64,000 nt of DNA from Kibdelosporangium sp. MJ126-NF4 (GCF_000826545.1 NZ_CDME01000015.1:512207-576206); one strand, 5' to 3'. Shown: positions 29,621 through 39,068, counted from the first letter of the stretch. The notes: a model not told the origin generated them from the sequence alone. Translations and numbers: made by a program.

Positions 29621-30649
29621 ATGAAGTTCGGTAGACGGAGACAGCTGCTGCTGGCCGGTGTGCTGGCGACGGCAGTGGCGGCACCGCTCACGGCGCAGGC
29701 CGCCGATCGGCCGACGCGGACGCTGGTCACCTTGCCCACGTTGCCTGGCAACACGTTCAGCGACGCGCTGGACATCAACGACAGCGGCGTGGCGGTCGGG
29801 TGGTCCGCCGCGGCCGACAGGACACGCGCAGTGAAATGGCCGACGCCGACCAGCGTCGTCGAACTGCGGGGCTTGTCGAACGCGACGCATGCCAACGCCC
29901 GCGGGATCAACAACGAAGGGATGGTCGTCGGCATCACGTGGATCGGTGGCGATGGCCGCGCCACCAAATGGTCCAGTGATGGCACTCCCAGCGAACTCGT
30001 CACCCCGGCGGGTCACCGCTACTGCGAGGCGAACGCGATCAACGACAGCGGGGTGGCGGTAGGCAACTGTCTCACCGACGCGAGCAAGGAACACGTTGTG
30101 CGCTGGGCACCGGACGGCACCGTGACTCTTCTCGGCACCGGCGGCAGTGACGCCGTCACCCACGCAGAGAAGATCAACAACAACGGAGCCGTCGTCGGAA
30201 CGACGAACTTCGAACGGGCAGCGCGCTGGGAGACCGACGGCCAGCCGCAAGGCCTGCCACAGCCGGACAACGCCAGCGGCTCCGGCGCGAACTCGATCAA
30301 CGACCGAGGCGAGATCATCGGCTCGCTCACCACCGACCGGGACGACGAGACCGGGGCCGCGCGCTGGTCCGCGGACGGCAAGTGGACCTTCTTGGCCAAA
30401 CTGCCGGGAACCGACTTCAACGGCGGCGGGCTGGACATCAACGCCGACGGCACGGTTGTCGGCGCCGCACAGGCAGCCGACGGCAGGTCCGTCGCCATGC
30501 TGTGGGGCGCGAACGGGACAGCGACCAGGCTTCCGTCGCTGCCGACCGCGCGGCCGAACTCGGCCGACATCGCTCGTGCGATCAACCGCACCGGCGCGAT
30601 CGCGGGCTACTCCGGCGACAGCGCCGTGCTCTGGCTCGGCTTCCGCTGA
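29621..30649 (+). CDS. Secreted HAF-repeat protein, array gene 3
   Basis: A 342-residue third paralogue, with signal peptide (QLLLAGVLATAVAAPLTAQA), shared block DRPTRTLVTLPTLPG and repeats such as DINDSGVAVGWSA and SINDRGEIIGSL. It is followed at once by a strong terminator at 30660-30687, so the three genes likely form one transcript from a promoter before 27475. Confidence 0.85.
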   Translation: MKFGRRRQLLLAGVLATAVAAPLTAQAADRPTRTLVTLPTLPGNTFSDALDINDSGVAVGWSAAADRTRAVKWPTPTSVVELRGLSNATHANARGINNEGMVVGITWIGGDGRATKWSSDGTPSELVTPAGHRYCEANAINDSGVAVGNCLTDASKEHVVRWAPDGTVTLLGTGGSDAVTHAEKINNNGAVVGTTNFERAARWETDGQPQGLPQPDNASGSGANSINDRGEIIGSLTTDRDDETGAARWSADGKWTFLAKLPGTDFNGGGLDINADGTVVGAAQAADGRSVAMLWGANGTATRLPSLPTARPNSADIARAINRTGAIAGYSGDSAVLWLGFR

Positions 30650-30659
30650 CAGCAACCCC

Positions 30660-30687
30660 TGGGGCGGTTCGCGCCTGAACCGCCCCA
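30660..30687 (+). terminator. Terminator of the HAF-repeat gene array
   Basis: The 11-bp perfect stem TGGGGCGGTTC with a 6-nt loop lies 10 bp after the third stop codon. Confidence 0.8.
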
Positions 30688-30710
30688 GGACTTGCCGGTG
30701 TGGACGCGAT

Positions 30711-30763
30711 GCACCGAAGGCCACCTTGGTTGCGGCCAGTGCACCGAAGGCCGCCTTGGTTGC
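30711..30763. repeat. GCAAC/GTTGC palindromic intergenic repeat, two units
   Basis: Two 23-bp units GCACCGAAGGCC-(A/G)-CCTTGGTTGC in tandem between the convergent HAF array and a small membrane-protein gene. Confidence 0.85.
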
Positions 30764-30798
30764 GCGAGCGGGCCGTGAGGTTCGTCCAGCCAAGGACG

Positions 30799-31047
30799 TC
30801 ATTGTCGTACGCGGCGTGCCATGAGCACGCCTCCGGCGCCGATGGCAAGACCACCCATTGCCGCTACGAGCAGCAGCAGTTCCCGCGCGGCGGACGCCTG
30901 ATCGACGGCCACCTCACGTTCACCCCTGGCGATCACTTTTGCCATCGGCACCGGTTCGGCAACGGCCGGCTGGGCCGTGCCGAGGGCGAGGACGACACCC
31001 AGGGTCGCGGTCGCGGGCAGACGCCGCGTGATCCTGAGTGCCGACAT
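30799..31047 (-). CDS. Small exported protein with C-terminal membrane anchor
   Basis: An 82-residue predicted protein. A signal-peptide-like N-terminus (LPATATLGVVLALGTAQ, AVA cleavage) leads to a ~25-residue charged stretch and then one membrane helix (LLLLVAAMGGLAIGAGGVLM) with a basic tail ARRVRQ. The layout resembles a surface-anchored peptide but no LPxTG motif is present. The ATG at 31047 follows GAAGGGAA. Not recognised; the call rests on composition and a good start. Confidence 0.55.
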   Translation of the reverse strand: MSALRITRRLPATATLGVVLALGTAQPAVAEPVPMAKVIARGEREVAVDQASAARELLLLVAAMGGLAIGAGGVLMARRVRQ

Positions 31048-31236
31048 GGGCTTGGGTTCCCTTCTCGCCCTCAACGTGCCGGGCCTCAGGTTCCCGACCG
31101 GCTTGCAGGGGTCCGGTGGGGATCGGTCGGCACGGCTTGATGCAACACAGTGCGATCAGGTGATCCCTTTGGGCAACCCCGTCTGACGTGCCGAGGGATC
31201 GTTCGCCCCTATTCCTCGTTCCCACGAGGAACTACT

Positions 31237-31282
31237 GTGAACGTTCACGGTTCATTCACACCCGGTGAACGCTCGTCCGATT
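31237..31282. promoter_or_regulatory. Palindromic sites before the HTH regulator
   Basis: A perfect 12-bp palindrome GTGAACGTTCAC (31237-31248) is followed by GTTCA...TGAAC arms around 31249-31269. They lie immediately upstream of the XRE-type gene and may be its own operator. This is inference. Confidence 0.4.
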
Positions 31283-31291
31283 GGAGCAGGG

Positions 31292-32230
31292 TTGGACAAC
31301 GGGCCATTGCCTGAGCGACTCGGCGACGCGCTGCGTTACGGGCCCTTCCACCGTGCACTGAGAGAGGCGATCGAGTACCGGGGACTGTCGCTGACCAGGA
31401 TCACCGCCCACCTGGACCGCCTCGGGGTGAAGATCGGCCAGTCCACGCTCAGCTACTGGCAACGCGGCCTGCGGCATCCCGAGGTGCCCCGGTCGATCGA
31501 CACCGTGCGGGCCCTGGAGACCGTGCTGCGGCTGCCGTCGGACTCGTTGGTCGTGTTGATCGGGCCACGGCCGCGCGCGGGCAAGGCCGACGAGATCGTG
31601 CCCAAGTTCACCGAGGTCAGCCGGATCTGGCAGGACGCGCCCGCGCTGCTGGCGGAATTCGACGCCGCGCCGGAGACGAGGACGAACGCGGACCTGCGGA
31701 TCGACGCGGTGCACGACTACATCCAGCTCGGGCCGCACCGCGAGCAGCGATCACAGACCACCCGGTTCGTGGTGACAGCGGCGCGGTCAGGACCGGACCG
31801 CTACTTCGCCACCAACGGCGGTGACGAAGGCTGCCTGATCGAGCGAGCCGAGATCACCACCGCCGAGGGATGTCGGCTCGGCCGGGTGCGGCGCAGTGCC
31901 GTGTCCGGTGTGATGGCGATGGAGCTGCTGTTCGACCGCAGGCTGGCCGAAGGCGAGACGCACGTCTTCTGCTTCACGATCACCGACGGCTCCGGCGGTC
32001 CCTCGCCGGGGATGGAACGCACGTTCCTACGCGGTGTCGGCACGTACCTGGTGCAGCACTCGTTCCACCGCAAGGCCATGCCCGCCAGGGTGACGCGGCA
32101 GTTCCGCAAGGGCGAGGGCGCCGAGCCCGTCGGCACCGAGGGGCTCGTGTGCGGACTCGGCCGGGTGACCAGTGGCTACTTCACCAATCTCCCGGCCGGT
32201 CTCGCGGAGGTCCTGATCGAGTGGACCTGA
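31292..32230 (+). CDS. Helix-turn-helix (XRE-like) regulator
   Basis: A ~312-residue protein. The N-terminal HTH (FHRALREAIEYRGLSLTRIT then VKIGQSTLSYWQRGLRHPEV) is followed by a ~200-residue domain (YIQLGPHREQRSQTTRFVVT, MELLFDRRLAEGETHVFCFT) that I do not recognise by name, seen in Pseudonocardiaceae regulators. TTG at 31292 is preferred because GGAGCAGG lies just before it; a GTG at 31265 in frame is the alternative. Its stop is next to an inverted repeat pair shared with the convergent ahcY. Confidence 0.78.
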   Translation: MDNGPLPERLGDALRYGPFHRALREAIEYRGLSLTRITAHLDRLGVKIGQSTLSYWQRGLRHPEVPRSIDTVRALETVLRLPSDSLVVLIGPRPRAGKADEIVPKFTEVSRIWQDAPALLAEFDAAPETRTNADLRIDAVHDYIQLGPHREQRSQTTRFVVTAARSGPDRYFATNGGDEGCLIERAEITTAEGCRLGRVRRSAVSGVMAMELLFDRRLAEGETHVFCFTITDGSGGPSPGMERTFLRGVGTYLVQHSFHRKAMPARVTRQFRKGEGAEPVGTEGLVCGLGRVTSGYFTNLPAGLAEVLIEWT

Positions 32231-32231
32231 C

Positions 32232-32284
32232 GCAACCAATGTGGCCTTCGGTGCGCCACACGCAACAAAGGCCACATTGGTTGC
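32232..32284. repeat. Inverted pair of GCAAC/GTTGC repeats between convergent genes
   Basis: GCAACCAATGTGGCCTTCGG then, 7 bp later, its near-complement GCAACAAAGGCCACATTGG. Each 23-bp unit is a palindrome by itself and the two together can form a long hairpin. It lies between the stops at 32230 and 32309 and probably terminates both genes. Confidence 0.85.
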
Positions 32285-32308
32285 ACAAGCCCGCAGCGAA
32301 ACGACGCG

Positions 32309-33799
32309 TCAGTAGCGGTAGTGGTCCGACTTGAAGGGGCCTTCGACGTCGACGTCGATGTACTCGGCCTGCTCCTTGGAGAGCTTGGTCAGCTCGCCGC
32401 CGAGCGCCTCGAGGTGGATCTTGGCCACGTACTCGTCGAGCTTCTTGGGCAGCCGGTAGACCTCTTTGTCGTACTCCTCGTTCTTGGTGAACAGCTCGAT
32501 CTGGGCGATCACCTGGTTGGAGAAGGAGTTCGACATCACGAACGACGGGTGCCCGGTCGCGTTGCCCAGGTTGAGCAGACGCCCCTCGGACAGCACGATG
32601 ATCGACCGCCCGGACGGGAACACCCACTCGTCCACCTGCGGCTTGATGTTGATCCGCCGGATACCCGGGTAGCGGGCCAGGCCCGCCATGTCCAGCTCGT
32701 TGTCGAAGTGCCCGATGTTGCCCAGGATCGCCTGGTGCTTCATCTGCGACATGTGATCCGCGGTCACCACGTCCTTGTTGCCCGTGGTGGTGATCACGAT
32801 GTCGGCCTCACCGATCACCGTCTCCAGCTTGCGCACCGCGTAGCCGTCCATCGCCGCCTGCAACGCGCAGATCGGGTCGATCTCGGTCACGATCACCCGC
32901 GCGCCCTGGCCGCGCATCGACTCCGCCGCGCCCTTGCCGACGTCGCCGTAGCCGCACACGAGCGCGACCTTGCCGCCGATCAGCACGTCCGTGCCGCGGT
33001 TGATCCCGTCGATCAGCGAGTGCCGGATGCCGTAGCGGTTGTCGAACTTCGACTTGGTCACCGAGTCGTTGACGTTGATCGCCGGGAACAGCAACTCACC
33101 CGCCGCCGCCAGCTGGTACAGCCGCAGCACGCCGGTGGTGGTCTCCTCGGTGACACCCTTGATCTCGTCCGCGATCCGGGTCCACTTGGCCGGGTCCGCC
33201 GACAGCGACGCCCGCAGCGTCTCCAGGATGACCTGCCACTCCTCCGGGTCGTCCTCCTCGGCGTTGGGCACGACACCGGCGGCCTCGTAGGCCTTGCCCT
33301 TGTGCACCAGCAGCGTCGCGTCGCCACCGTCGTCCAGGAGCATGTTCGGCAGTTTGCCGTCCGGCCAGGTCATCATCTGCTCGGTGCACCACCAGTACTC
33401 CGGCAGCGTCTCGCCCTTCCAGGCGTACACCGGCACGCCCTTGGGCTCCTCCGGCGTGCCGTGTGGCCCGACCACGGTCGCAGCGGCCGCGTGGTCCTGG
33501 GTGGAGAAGATGTTGCACGACGCCCACCGCACCTCCGCACCCAGCGCGACCAGCGTCTCGATCAGCACAGCAGTCTGCACCGTCATATGCAGCGAGCCGG
33601 AGACCCGGGCCCCACGCAACGGGTAGACCTCGGAATACTCACGCCGCAGCGCCATCAGCCCCGGCATCTCGTGCTCGGCCAGCCGGATCTCCTTGCGACC
33701 GAACTCGGCCAACGACAGATCGGCCACCGCGAAGTCGATGTCGCCGATCTTGCCGGCGTATCGGGTCCCGGTCACGTTCCGCGTGTCTTCAGCGGTCAT
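32309..33799 (-). CDS. ahcY: S-adenosylhomocysteine hydrolase
   Basis: A 496-residue NAD-bound enzyme that splits S-adenosylhomocysteine to adenosine and homocysteine, clearing the inhibitor left by methyltransferases. Visible signatures are [34 protein letters not shown], the Rossmann loop [24 protein letters not shown] and the C-terminal KSDHYRY that closes the NAD site. It has the ~40-residue insert typical of mycobacterial SahH. The ATG at 33799 matches the family N-terminus. Confidence 0.97.
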   Translation of the reverse strand: MTAEDTRNVTGTRYAGKIGDIDFAVADLSLAEFGRKEIRLAEHEMPGLMALRREYSEVYPLRGARVSGSLHMTVQTAVLIETLVALGAEVRWASCNIFSTQDHAAAATVVGPHGTPEEPKGVPVYAWKGETLPEYWWCTEQMMTWPDGKLPNMLLDDGGDATLLVHKGKAYEAAGVVPNAEEDDPEEWQVILETLRASLSADPAKWTRIADEIKGVTEETTTGVLRLYQLAAAGELLFPAINVNDSVTKSKFDNRYGIRHSLIDGINRGTDVLIGGKVALVCGYGDVGKGAAESMRGQGARVIVTEIDPICALQAAMDGYAVRKLETVIGEADIVITTTGNKDVVTADHMSQMKHQAILGNIGHFDNELDMAGLARYPGIRRINIKPQVDEWVFPSGRSIIVLSEGRLLNLGNATGHPSFVMSNSFSNQVIAQIELFTKNEEYDKEVYRLPKKLDEYVAKIHLEALGGELTKLSKEQAEYIDVDVEGPFKSDHYRY

Positions 33800-33885
33800 C
33801 GCCCTATGCCCTCCAAACTCGTTACGTCGAACAGTACCGTCGTGCACTCGGCGGAGCCCCGACACTCAACGGAGTCACCTTGCTG

Positions 33886-36186
33886 ATGCCTGGATCCGAC
33901 ACGCGGGTCGTGGAGCTGCGCGTGCACGGAATCATGGGCACGACCGCGGAATCCCTGGTCGGGGCGGTCGCGGCGGTCGATGTCGCCGGTGACGGCGTCG
34001 GCCGGATCGTGCGCCCAGCCGACCGGTTGCGCAGGCCGGGGCCCGGTCCGCTGCTGCAGACGAGCGACCGGTCAGTGCCCAGAGTCGTCGAGGGATACCT
34101 GTGGGGCGGGATGACCTCCGGCGGGGTCGGCAAGTCCACCTGGGCACTGATGTTCCCGTTCGTGCTGGCGAACCTGGCGCACTGGATGCTGCCGCCGGTG
34201 CCGCACGACAACCGGGCCGCGGCGGCGTTGGGCCTGGTCGGCCGGTCGTTGCTGCGGCTGGCAGCGCTGCTGCTCACTGTGCTCTTCGTCACTCAGGTCG
34301 CCGTGGTCAGCCTGGACCTGCTGGCCGCGCAGTGCCTCGCGCCCGGTTCGGCCTGCCTGTCGAGTGTCGTGCCGGACTGGCTGCGTGACGTGCGGGGATT
34401 CCGCGCGGCCGTCGGCCTGCTGCCCGCGATGCTCGTGGTGCTGTTGCTCAGCCGGGTCTCGTCGGTGACGTGGAGCGTGAACGCGCCACCGCTGCCCAGC
34501 CCCGTGCCGGGCAACCGGCCGCGGCGGATGCCCGGTGCGAATCTCGTCGCCGACCCGGACACGCCCACGCTGCGCGCATTGCACACCGCCGCCGGGCTGG
34601 CCGTGCTGGCGTTGCTCCCGGCCGGTGGCCCGTTCACCTCTTCTCCCGTCCTGACCACGCAATGGCTGGTCGGACTGTCCATTTTGGTGCTCGCCGCGCT
34701 CGGTGTGTTGTTGCTGGACGACCCGACCGGTGCGTCCCCACACCGCGCCGGTCGGTGGTTACGGCTGGCGTTGGGCAAAGTCACGCGACGGGTGCTGCTG
34801 ATCGTCAGCGTCCTGCTGGTGGTCAGCACCGCGGTCACCCAGGACCCGTTGCCCACCCGGCTCACCGGCACCGACATCACCATCGAGGGCACGGCCGCCG
34901 CGCTCGTGATCGTGTGTGTGCTGTTCGGCCTGGTGCTGATCCCGGCCGCACTGATCGCGCGCCGGGAGTTCTGGGCGGAGCAGCCGCGTGAGCTGCGGCC
35001 GTGGGCGGGTGGCTGGATGGCGCCGATCGTGCTGGCCGTCGCCGCGTTGCTGGGCGGCGGATTCGGTGCGGGGATCGCGATCACCGTCCGGAAACTGCTG
35101 GGCAGCCGGGGACTGGAACTTCCCGACGGCTACGAGCCGGTCACGCTGCTGTGGGGCGTCTCCGCCGCGTTCGCGCTCGTGATCGGCCTGCTGCTCGGGG
35201 CGATCACCGGCGTGCACAGGTGGCGCAACGACCGACGGGGCACCCAGCCCGTGGAAACCGGTCTGCTGCACGCGGATTCGGCCCCTGCCGAGCAGTCGGT
35301 CGCGACGCGCGCGTGGCGCAACGGACGGTTCCAGCGCAACCACCTGCACCACCTGCTGATGGCTTGCGGGACGGCGTTGTCCGCGGGCGCGGCCGTGGCG
35401 ATCTGGATGCGGTTGCGTGATGTCGGCCCGCCGGAGTGGATGGCCCCGTTCTCCGCGGTCGGTGTGTTCTCGCTCGGCTTCCTGGCCGTGACGTTGATGC
35501 GTTCGGTGTACCAGGCGATCAGGCGCCCAGGACTGGCCAGGACGTTGGGAGTGCTCGCCGATCTGGCGTGTTTCTGGCCGAGGGAGTCGCATCCGGTCGT
35601 GCCACCGTGTTACGCGCTGAAGGTGATCCCGGAACTGACCGAACGGGCCGCGACTCACCTGGCGGACCGCAACACGCGTGTCGTGATCACCGGGCACAGC
35701 CATGGCAGCCTGATCGCGATTGTGGCCGTGTCGCGGTTGATGGAGACGCTCGCGCCCGAGGACCGGGAACGCGTCGGGCTCGTCACCGCCGGGTCGCCGT
35801 TGCAGTGGGCGTATCCACGCGCGTTTCCGAGCGTTGTGCCGCACCGGGCGTTGGCGGAGCTGCACGGCGAGCTCGAGGGCCGCTGGCGCGCGCTGTGCCG
35901 TGGCACGGATCCGTTGGGCGGCGCCGTGACCACGTGGCGACGCCAGGTGTACGACTCGAAGATGATCGGTATGGGTTTCCGGCCGGACGGCAGTTCCGGT
36001 CCGCTCGCCGCGGCCAGGACGACCGAGTCGGGCGCACTCGTGCTGGGCAGCGACCACTGGCTGCCGGATCCCCAGTTGCAGGCGGTCCCTGGTTTGCGCT
36101 GGTCACCGGGCGTCCGGCGGCACGGCGACTACTACGCCGACCCGGAGTGGGACCAGGCCGTCGCGATCGCCGCCGGATTGGCCTAG
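33886..36186 (+). CDS. Multi-pass membrane protein fused with a serine hydrolase
   Basis: A 766-residue protein. It starts with a hydrolase-like strand and HG pair (VVELRVHGIMGTT, residues about 8-20). About nine hydrophobic segments then fill residues 85-560. A lipase-type nucleophile elbow VITGHSHGSLIA (Ser about 604) follows, with a late His in GSDHWLPD. The membrane block therefore seems to be inserted inside an alpha/beta hydrolase domain. The substrate is unknown; lipid or envelope esters are plausible. Its stop overlaps the convergent TetR gene by 4 bp. The start is uncertain by a few codons. Confidence 0.75.
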   Translation: MPGSDTRVVELRVHGIMGTTAESLVGAVAAVDVAGDGVGRIVRPADRLRRPGPGPLLQTSDRSVPRVVEGYLWGGMTSGGVGKSTWALMFPFVLANLAHWMLPPVPHDNRAAAALGLVGRSLLRLAALLLTVLFVTQVAVVSLDLLAAQCLAPGSACLSSVVPDWLRDVRGFRAAVGLLPAMLVVLLLSRVSSVTWSVNAPPLPSPVPGNRPRRMPGANLVADPDTPTLRALHTAAGLAVLALLPAGGPFTSSPVLTTQWLVGLSILVLAALGVLLLDDPTGASPHRAGRWLRLALGKVTRRVLLIVSVLLVVSTAVTQDPLPTRLTGTDITIEGTAAALVIVCVLFGLVLIPAALIARREFWAEQPRELRPWAGGWMAPIVLAVAALLGGGFGAGIAITVRKLLGSRGLELPDGYEPVTLLWGVSAAFALVIGLLLGAITGVHRWRNDRRGTQPVETGLLHADSAPAEQSVATRAWRNGRFQRNHLHHLLMACGTALSAGAAVAIWMRLRDVGPPEWMAPFSAVGVFSLGFLAVTLMRSVYQAIRRPGLARTLGVLADLACFWPRESHPVVPPCYALKVIPELTERAATHLADRNTRVVITGHSHGSLIAIVAVSRLMETLAPEDRERVGLVTAGSPLQWAYPRAFPSVVPHRALAELHGELEGRWRALCRGTDPLGGAVTTWRRQVYDSKMIGMGFRPDGSSGPLAAARTTESGALVLGSDHWLPDPQLQAVPGLRWSPGVRRHGDYYADPEWDQAVAIAAGLA

Positions 36187-36755
36187 CTGGCCAGTTTGGC
36201 CAGCTGGTAGTTCAGCGCGGCCTCGGCCGACTCCGGTGTGTGATGTCCCATCAGGACACTCGAGGCCAGCCCGTTGACCAGTGCGAGCAGGATGGTGGCC
36301 TCCTGGTCGGGATCCAGGTCCGCGGCCATCTCACCGCGGTCCTGAGCGGCGGTGATCTGGCCACTGATCGCCTGGCGCAGGCCGGTGTTGCCGGTCGCGA
36401 ACCGCTCAGCCATCGCGGGATCGTGCAGCGCGCGGAAGAAGAAGGCGTTGGCCACCAACATCTCCGTGCGGCTGTCCTGGTCGAACGGCAGGAACGCCAG
36501 CAGGATGGCACGCAACTGGCCGGACTCCGCCCGCGCGACGATCCGCCGCTCGACGCGCTCACGCAGGGAGGTCGTCGCGTGCACGAGCATTTCGTCCTTG
36601 CTGCGGAAGTAGTGCTGGACAAGGCCTTTGGACACACCGGCCTCGGCGGCGACCTGGCCGAGGCTGACGGCTTCGAGGCCGTCACGGCTGGCGATCCGCC
36701 AGAGCGCGTCGATGAGCTGGCTGCGGCGCTGGTCATGGTCGACGATCTTCGGCAC
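36183..36755 (-). CDS. TetR-family repressor
   Basis: A 190-residue regulator with the N-terminal HTH (VAAEAGVSKGLVQHYFRSKD, about residues 35-54) and a TetR_C-type ligand domain. It resembles BetI-type members in length. It is divergent from an alpha/beta hydrolase gene, and a perfect 12-bp inverted repeat lies between them, so it most likely represses that gene and itself until a small lipophilic substrate appears. Confidence 0.88.
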   Translation of the reverse strand: MPKIVDHDQRRSQLIDALWRIASRDGLEAVSLGQVAAEAGVSKGLVQHYFRSKDEMLVHATTSLRERVERRIVARAESGQLRAILLAFLPFDQDSRTEMLVANAFFFRALHDPAMAERFATGNTGLRQAISGQITAAQDRGEMAADLDPDQEATILLALVNGLASSVLMGHHTPESAEAALNYQLAKLAS

Positions 36756-36764
36756 GTTTTCATA

Positions 36765-36814
36765 ATACGATCGGATTGCAAAAATCGCCAGCAGCTTTTA
36801 TCATCCGATCGTAT
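36765..36814. promoter_or_regulatory. TetR operator: two perfect 12-bp inverted half-sites
   Basis: ATACGATCGGAT at 36765-36776 and its exact complement ATCCGATCGTAT at 36803-36814. Each half contains the palindrome CGATCG. The second half-site reaches into the ATG of the hydrolase gene, so bound repressor would cover its start. Confidence 0.82.
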
Positions 36815-37697
36815 GGGGACAAGCCGGTTCACCTCACCGCAAGGACAGGCCGACTACTACCGCGTCTACGACGCGGGGCTGCGCACGCTGCCGACGCCGA
36901 CAGGCGAGTACGACATCAAGACCGACTACGGCACCGCCAAGGTGTACCGCTTCGGCGAGGCCGATGGCGAGCCGATCGCGTTGCTGCCCGGCCGGGCAGG
37001 CACGCCGATCATGTGGCGTGACAACGTTCCCGGATTGATGGAACGGCACCCGGTCTACGCGATCGATCCGATCGGCGAGGCCGGGCGCAGCACGCAGACC
37101 GCGGCGATCGACTCACCGCAGGACCAGGCCACGTGGCTCGACCAGACGCTCGACGGTCTTGGGCTTGACCGGGTGCATCTGGTCGGTGTCTCCTTCGGCG
37201 GGTGGCTGACCTGCAACTTCGCCGTACGCAAGCCCGACCGGCTGGCTTCGGCGAGCGTGCTGGATCCGGCGAACACGTTCGGTCGTTTTCCGGCCGGGCT
37301 GATCATCCGCTCTGTCCTGAGCGTGCTGCCCGTGATCTCCCGGCGGGCTCGTCCGGCGTTCCTGCGGTGGATCTCCGGCGGCGGGCAGGTGGCCGACGAC
37401 GATCCCGTCGCCGCGGTGATCAACGCGGGCCTGAACCACCACCGGGTCGGCACAGCCATGCCCGCGTACTTCTCCGACGAGCAGTTGCGGTCCATTTCCG
37501 TGCCGATGCTGACGCTGATCGCGGGCCGGAGCGTGATCCACGACGCGGTCGCGGCACAGGCCCGAGCCCAACGGCTCGTGCCGGGCATCCAGGCCGAGCT
37601 GTGGCCGGACGCCACGCACTCGATCTCGGCCGAGTCGCCCGTCGAAGTCAACGAACGGGTACTACGTTTCATCGCGGCTTGCGCGCCCACGCCGTGA
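36813..37697 (+). CDS. Alpha/beta hydrolase under TetR control
   Basis: A 294-residue hydrolase. The nucleophile elbow is LVGVSFGGWL (Ser about 122), the acid is in MLTLIAGRSVIHDA and the late His is in WPDATHSISAE. The opening YRVYDAGLRTLPTPTGEYDI is shared with a group of TetR-linked carboxylesterases. The ATG at 36813 lies within the operator, with no ribosome binding site, suggesting leaderless translation. The natural substrate is unknown. Confidence 0.85.
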   Translation: MGTSRFTSPQGQADYYRVYDAGLRTLPTPTGEYDIKTDYGTAKVYRFGEADGEPIALLPGRAGTPIMWRDNVPGLMERHPVYAIDPIGEAGRSTQTAAIDSPQDQATWLDQTLDGLGLDRVHLVGVSFGGWLTCNFAVRKPDRLASASVLDPANTFGRFPAGLIIRSVLSVLPVISRRARPAFLRWISGGGQVADDDPVAAVINAGLNHHRVGTAMPAYFSDEQLRSISVPMLTLIAGRSVIHDAVAAQARAQRLVPGIQAELWPDATHSISAESPVEVNERVLRFIAACAPTP

Positions 37698-37705
37698 GCA
37701 GACCG

Positions 37706-38980
37706 CTACTCGGCCCCGTCCAGTGTGGTCAACAACTTCCGCGCAGCCTCGTCCTTGCCGTCGCCTGCCAGCAGTCCGGCGGGCGCGAGCACGTAGTCAC
37801 GGTCGACCACGATCCGCGCTTCCCGGATCGCCGGGCGCAGCACCGGATCCGCCCGCAGTGCCTCGACTACCGGGCCCATGTCGTCCGCGTGCCGGAACAC
37901 CCCACCGGACAACACGAGCAGACCCGCGCCGCGCGGCCCGAGTTTGCCGTCGACGAGCCGCAGGTGCCGACGGACCGCGATGATCGCGGCGAGCCCGGCG
38001 AGTCGTATGTCCACAGCGGACTCTTCCGGGGTTTCCGGCACGAACCCGACCGACCGCGCCCGGTGCCGCGCGTGCTCAGCGAGACCGCCGGACGGCAACC
38101 GCTCCGCGTCCGCCTCCGCGACGATTCCCGGTGCGGACCACCGCATCCCGATGTCGCCTTCGACCGTCCGCCGGTCCGGCGGCAGACCGACCGCGCGGTC
38201 CTGCTCATCCTGAATGGACACAGCGGAGTAGACGTCCGTCGTCGCGCCGCCGACGTCCACGACGAGCACGGCGTCCTCACCGGCCAACTGCGACACGCCC
38301 GCGAGCACGGCGTCCGGCGTGACCGCTTTGACCATGTCACGGAACTTCCGTCCACGTGAGAGGCCTTTGCCGCCGATCACGTGGTCGAGGAACACCTCAC
38401 GGATCGCCGCCCGCGCCGGGCCCGGCGCGAGTTCACCCACGTCCGGCAGGACGTTCGCGGTCGGCACGACCGTGCGCCCGGCAAGCACTTCGAGCGCCTC
38501 AAGCCGGGCGTGTTGGTTGCCCGCGAGCACGATCGGGGGGCGGATCCGGTTGCGGGCCAACGCTGCCGCGTTGTGCAGCAGTACTTTCGCGTCCCCGCCG
38601 TCAGTTCCGCCGACCAGCAGCACGACATCCGGTTCCGCGTCACGCAACGCGCGGATTCCCGCGCCGTCGAGTTCGCCCGCCGACACGTGCACGACCTTCG
38701 CGCCCGCGGACAGCGCGACCCGGTGCCCGGCTTCGGCGCTGATCAGCCGTTCATGTCCGACAACGGCAAGCCGCAGCCCACCGCCCGCCGACGAGCACAC
38801 CAGGACCTCGTCGGCACCACCGAGCTGTTTGAGCACAGCGTTGATCCCGTCGAGAACTTCCGGCGGAGTCGTCGCGTGCTGCGCCGTGGCCAGGAGCGCG
38901 CCGTCGTCGCCGACGAGCGCGCCCTTGGTCCACGTCGAGCCGACATCAAGACACGCTATCGGCTTTGTCGCGCCGGTCAT
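37706..38980 (-). CDS. MutL-like protein (glutamate mutase accessory, ASKHA fold)
   Basis: A 424-residue protein of the GlmL/MutL family linked to the B12-dependent glutamate mutase. ASKHA ATPase phosphate loops are visible in CLDVGSTWTKGALV and VVDVGGATTDVYS, with LLVLSGGVFRHAD near the C-terminus. In clostridia MutL acts as a chaperone or reactivase for glutamate mutase. No glmS or glmE subunit lies in this window, so its partner is elsewhere or different. The amino-acid permease upstream may be functionally linked. Confidence 0.85.
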   Translation of the reverse strand: MTGATKPIACLDVGSTWTKGALVGDDGALLATAQHATTPPEVLDGINAVLKQLGGADEVLVCSSAGGGLRLAVVGHERLISAEAGHRVALSAGAKVVHVSAGELDGAGIRALRDAEPDVVLLVGGTDGGDAKVLLHNAAALARNRIRPPIVLAGNQHARLEALEVLAGRTVVPTANVLPDVGELAPGPARAAIREVFLDHVIGGKGLSRGRKFRDMVKAVTPDAVLAGVSQLAGEDAVLVVDVGGATTDVYSAVSIQDEQDRAVGLPPDRRTVEGDIGMRWSAPGIVAEADAERLPSGGLAEHARHRARSVGFVPETPEESAVDIRLAGLAAIIAVRRHLRLVDGKLGPRGAGLLVLSGGVFRHADDMGPVVEALRADPVLRPAIREARIVVDRDYVLAPAGLLAGDGKDEAARKLLTTLDGAE

Positions 38981-39068
38981 TTACGCCACGCAACACGCCC
39001 GACGCCGCCCCAGCACCAACGACCAGCGAGCACTGAGCGGCGTCGGTCGCGTGGGGCGGGGTGGAAAT

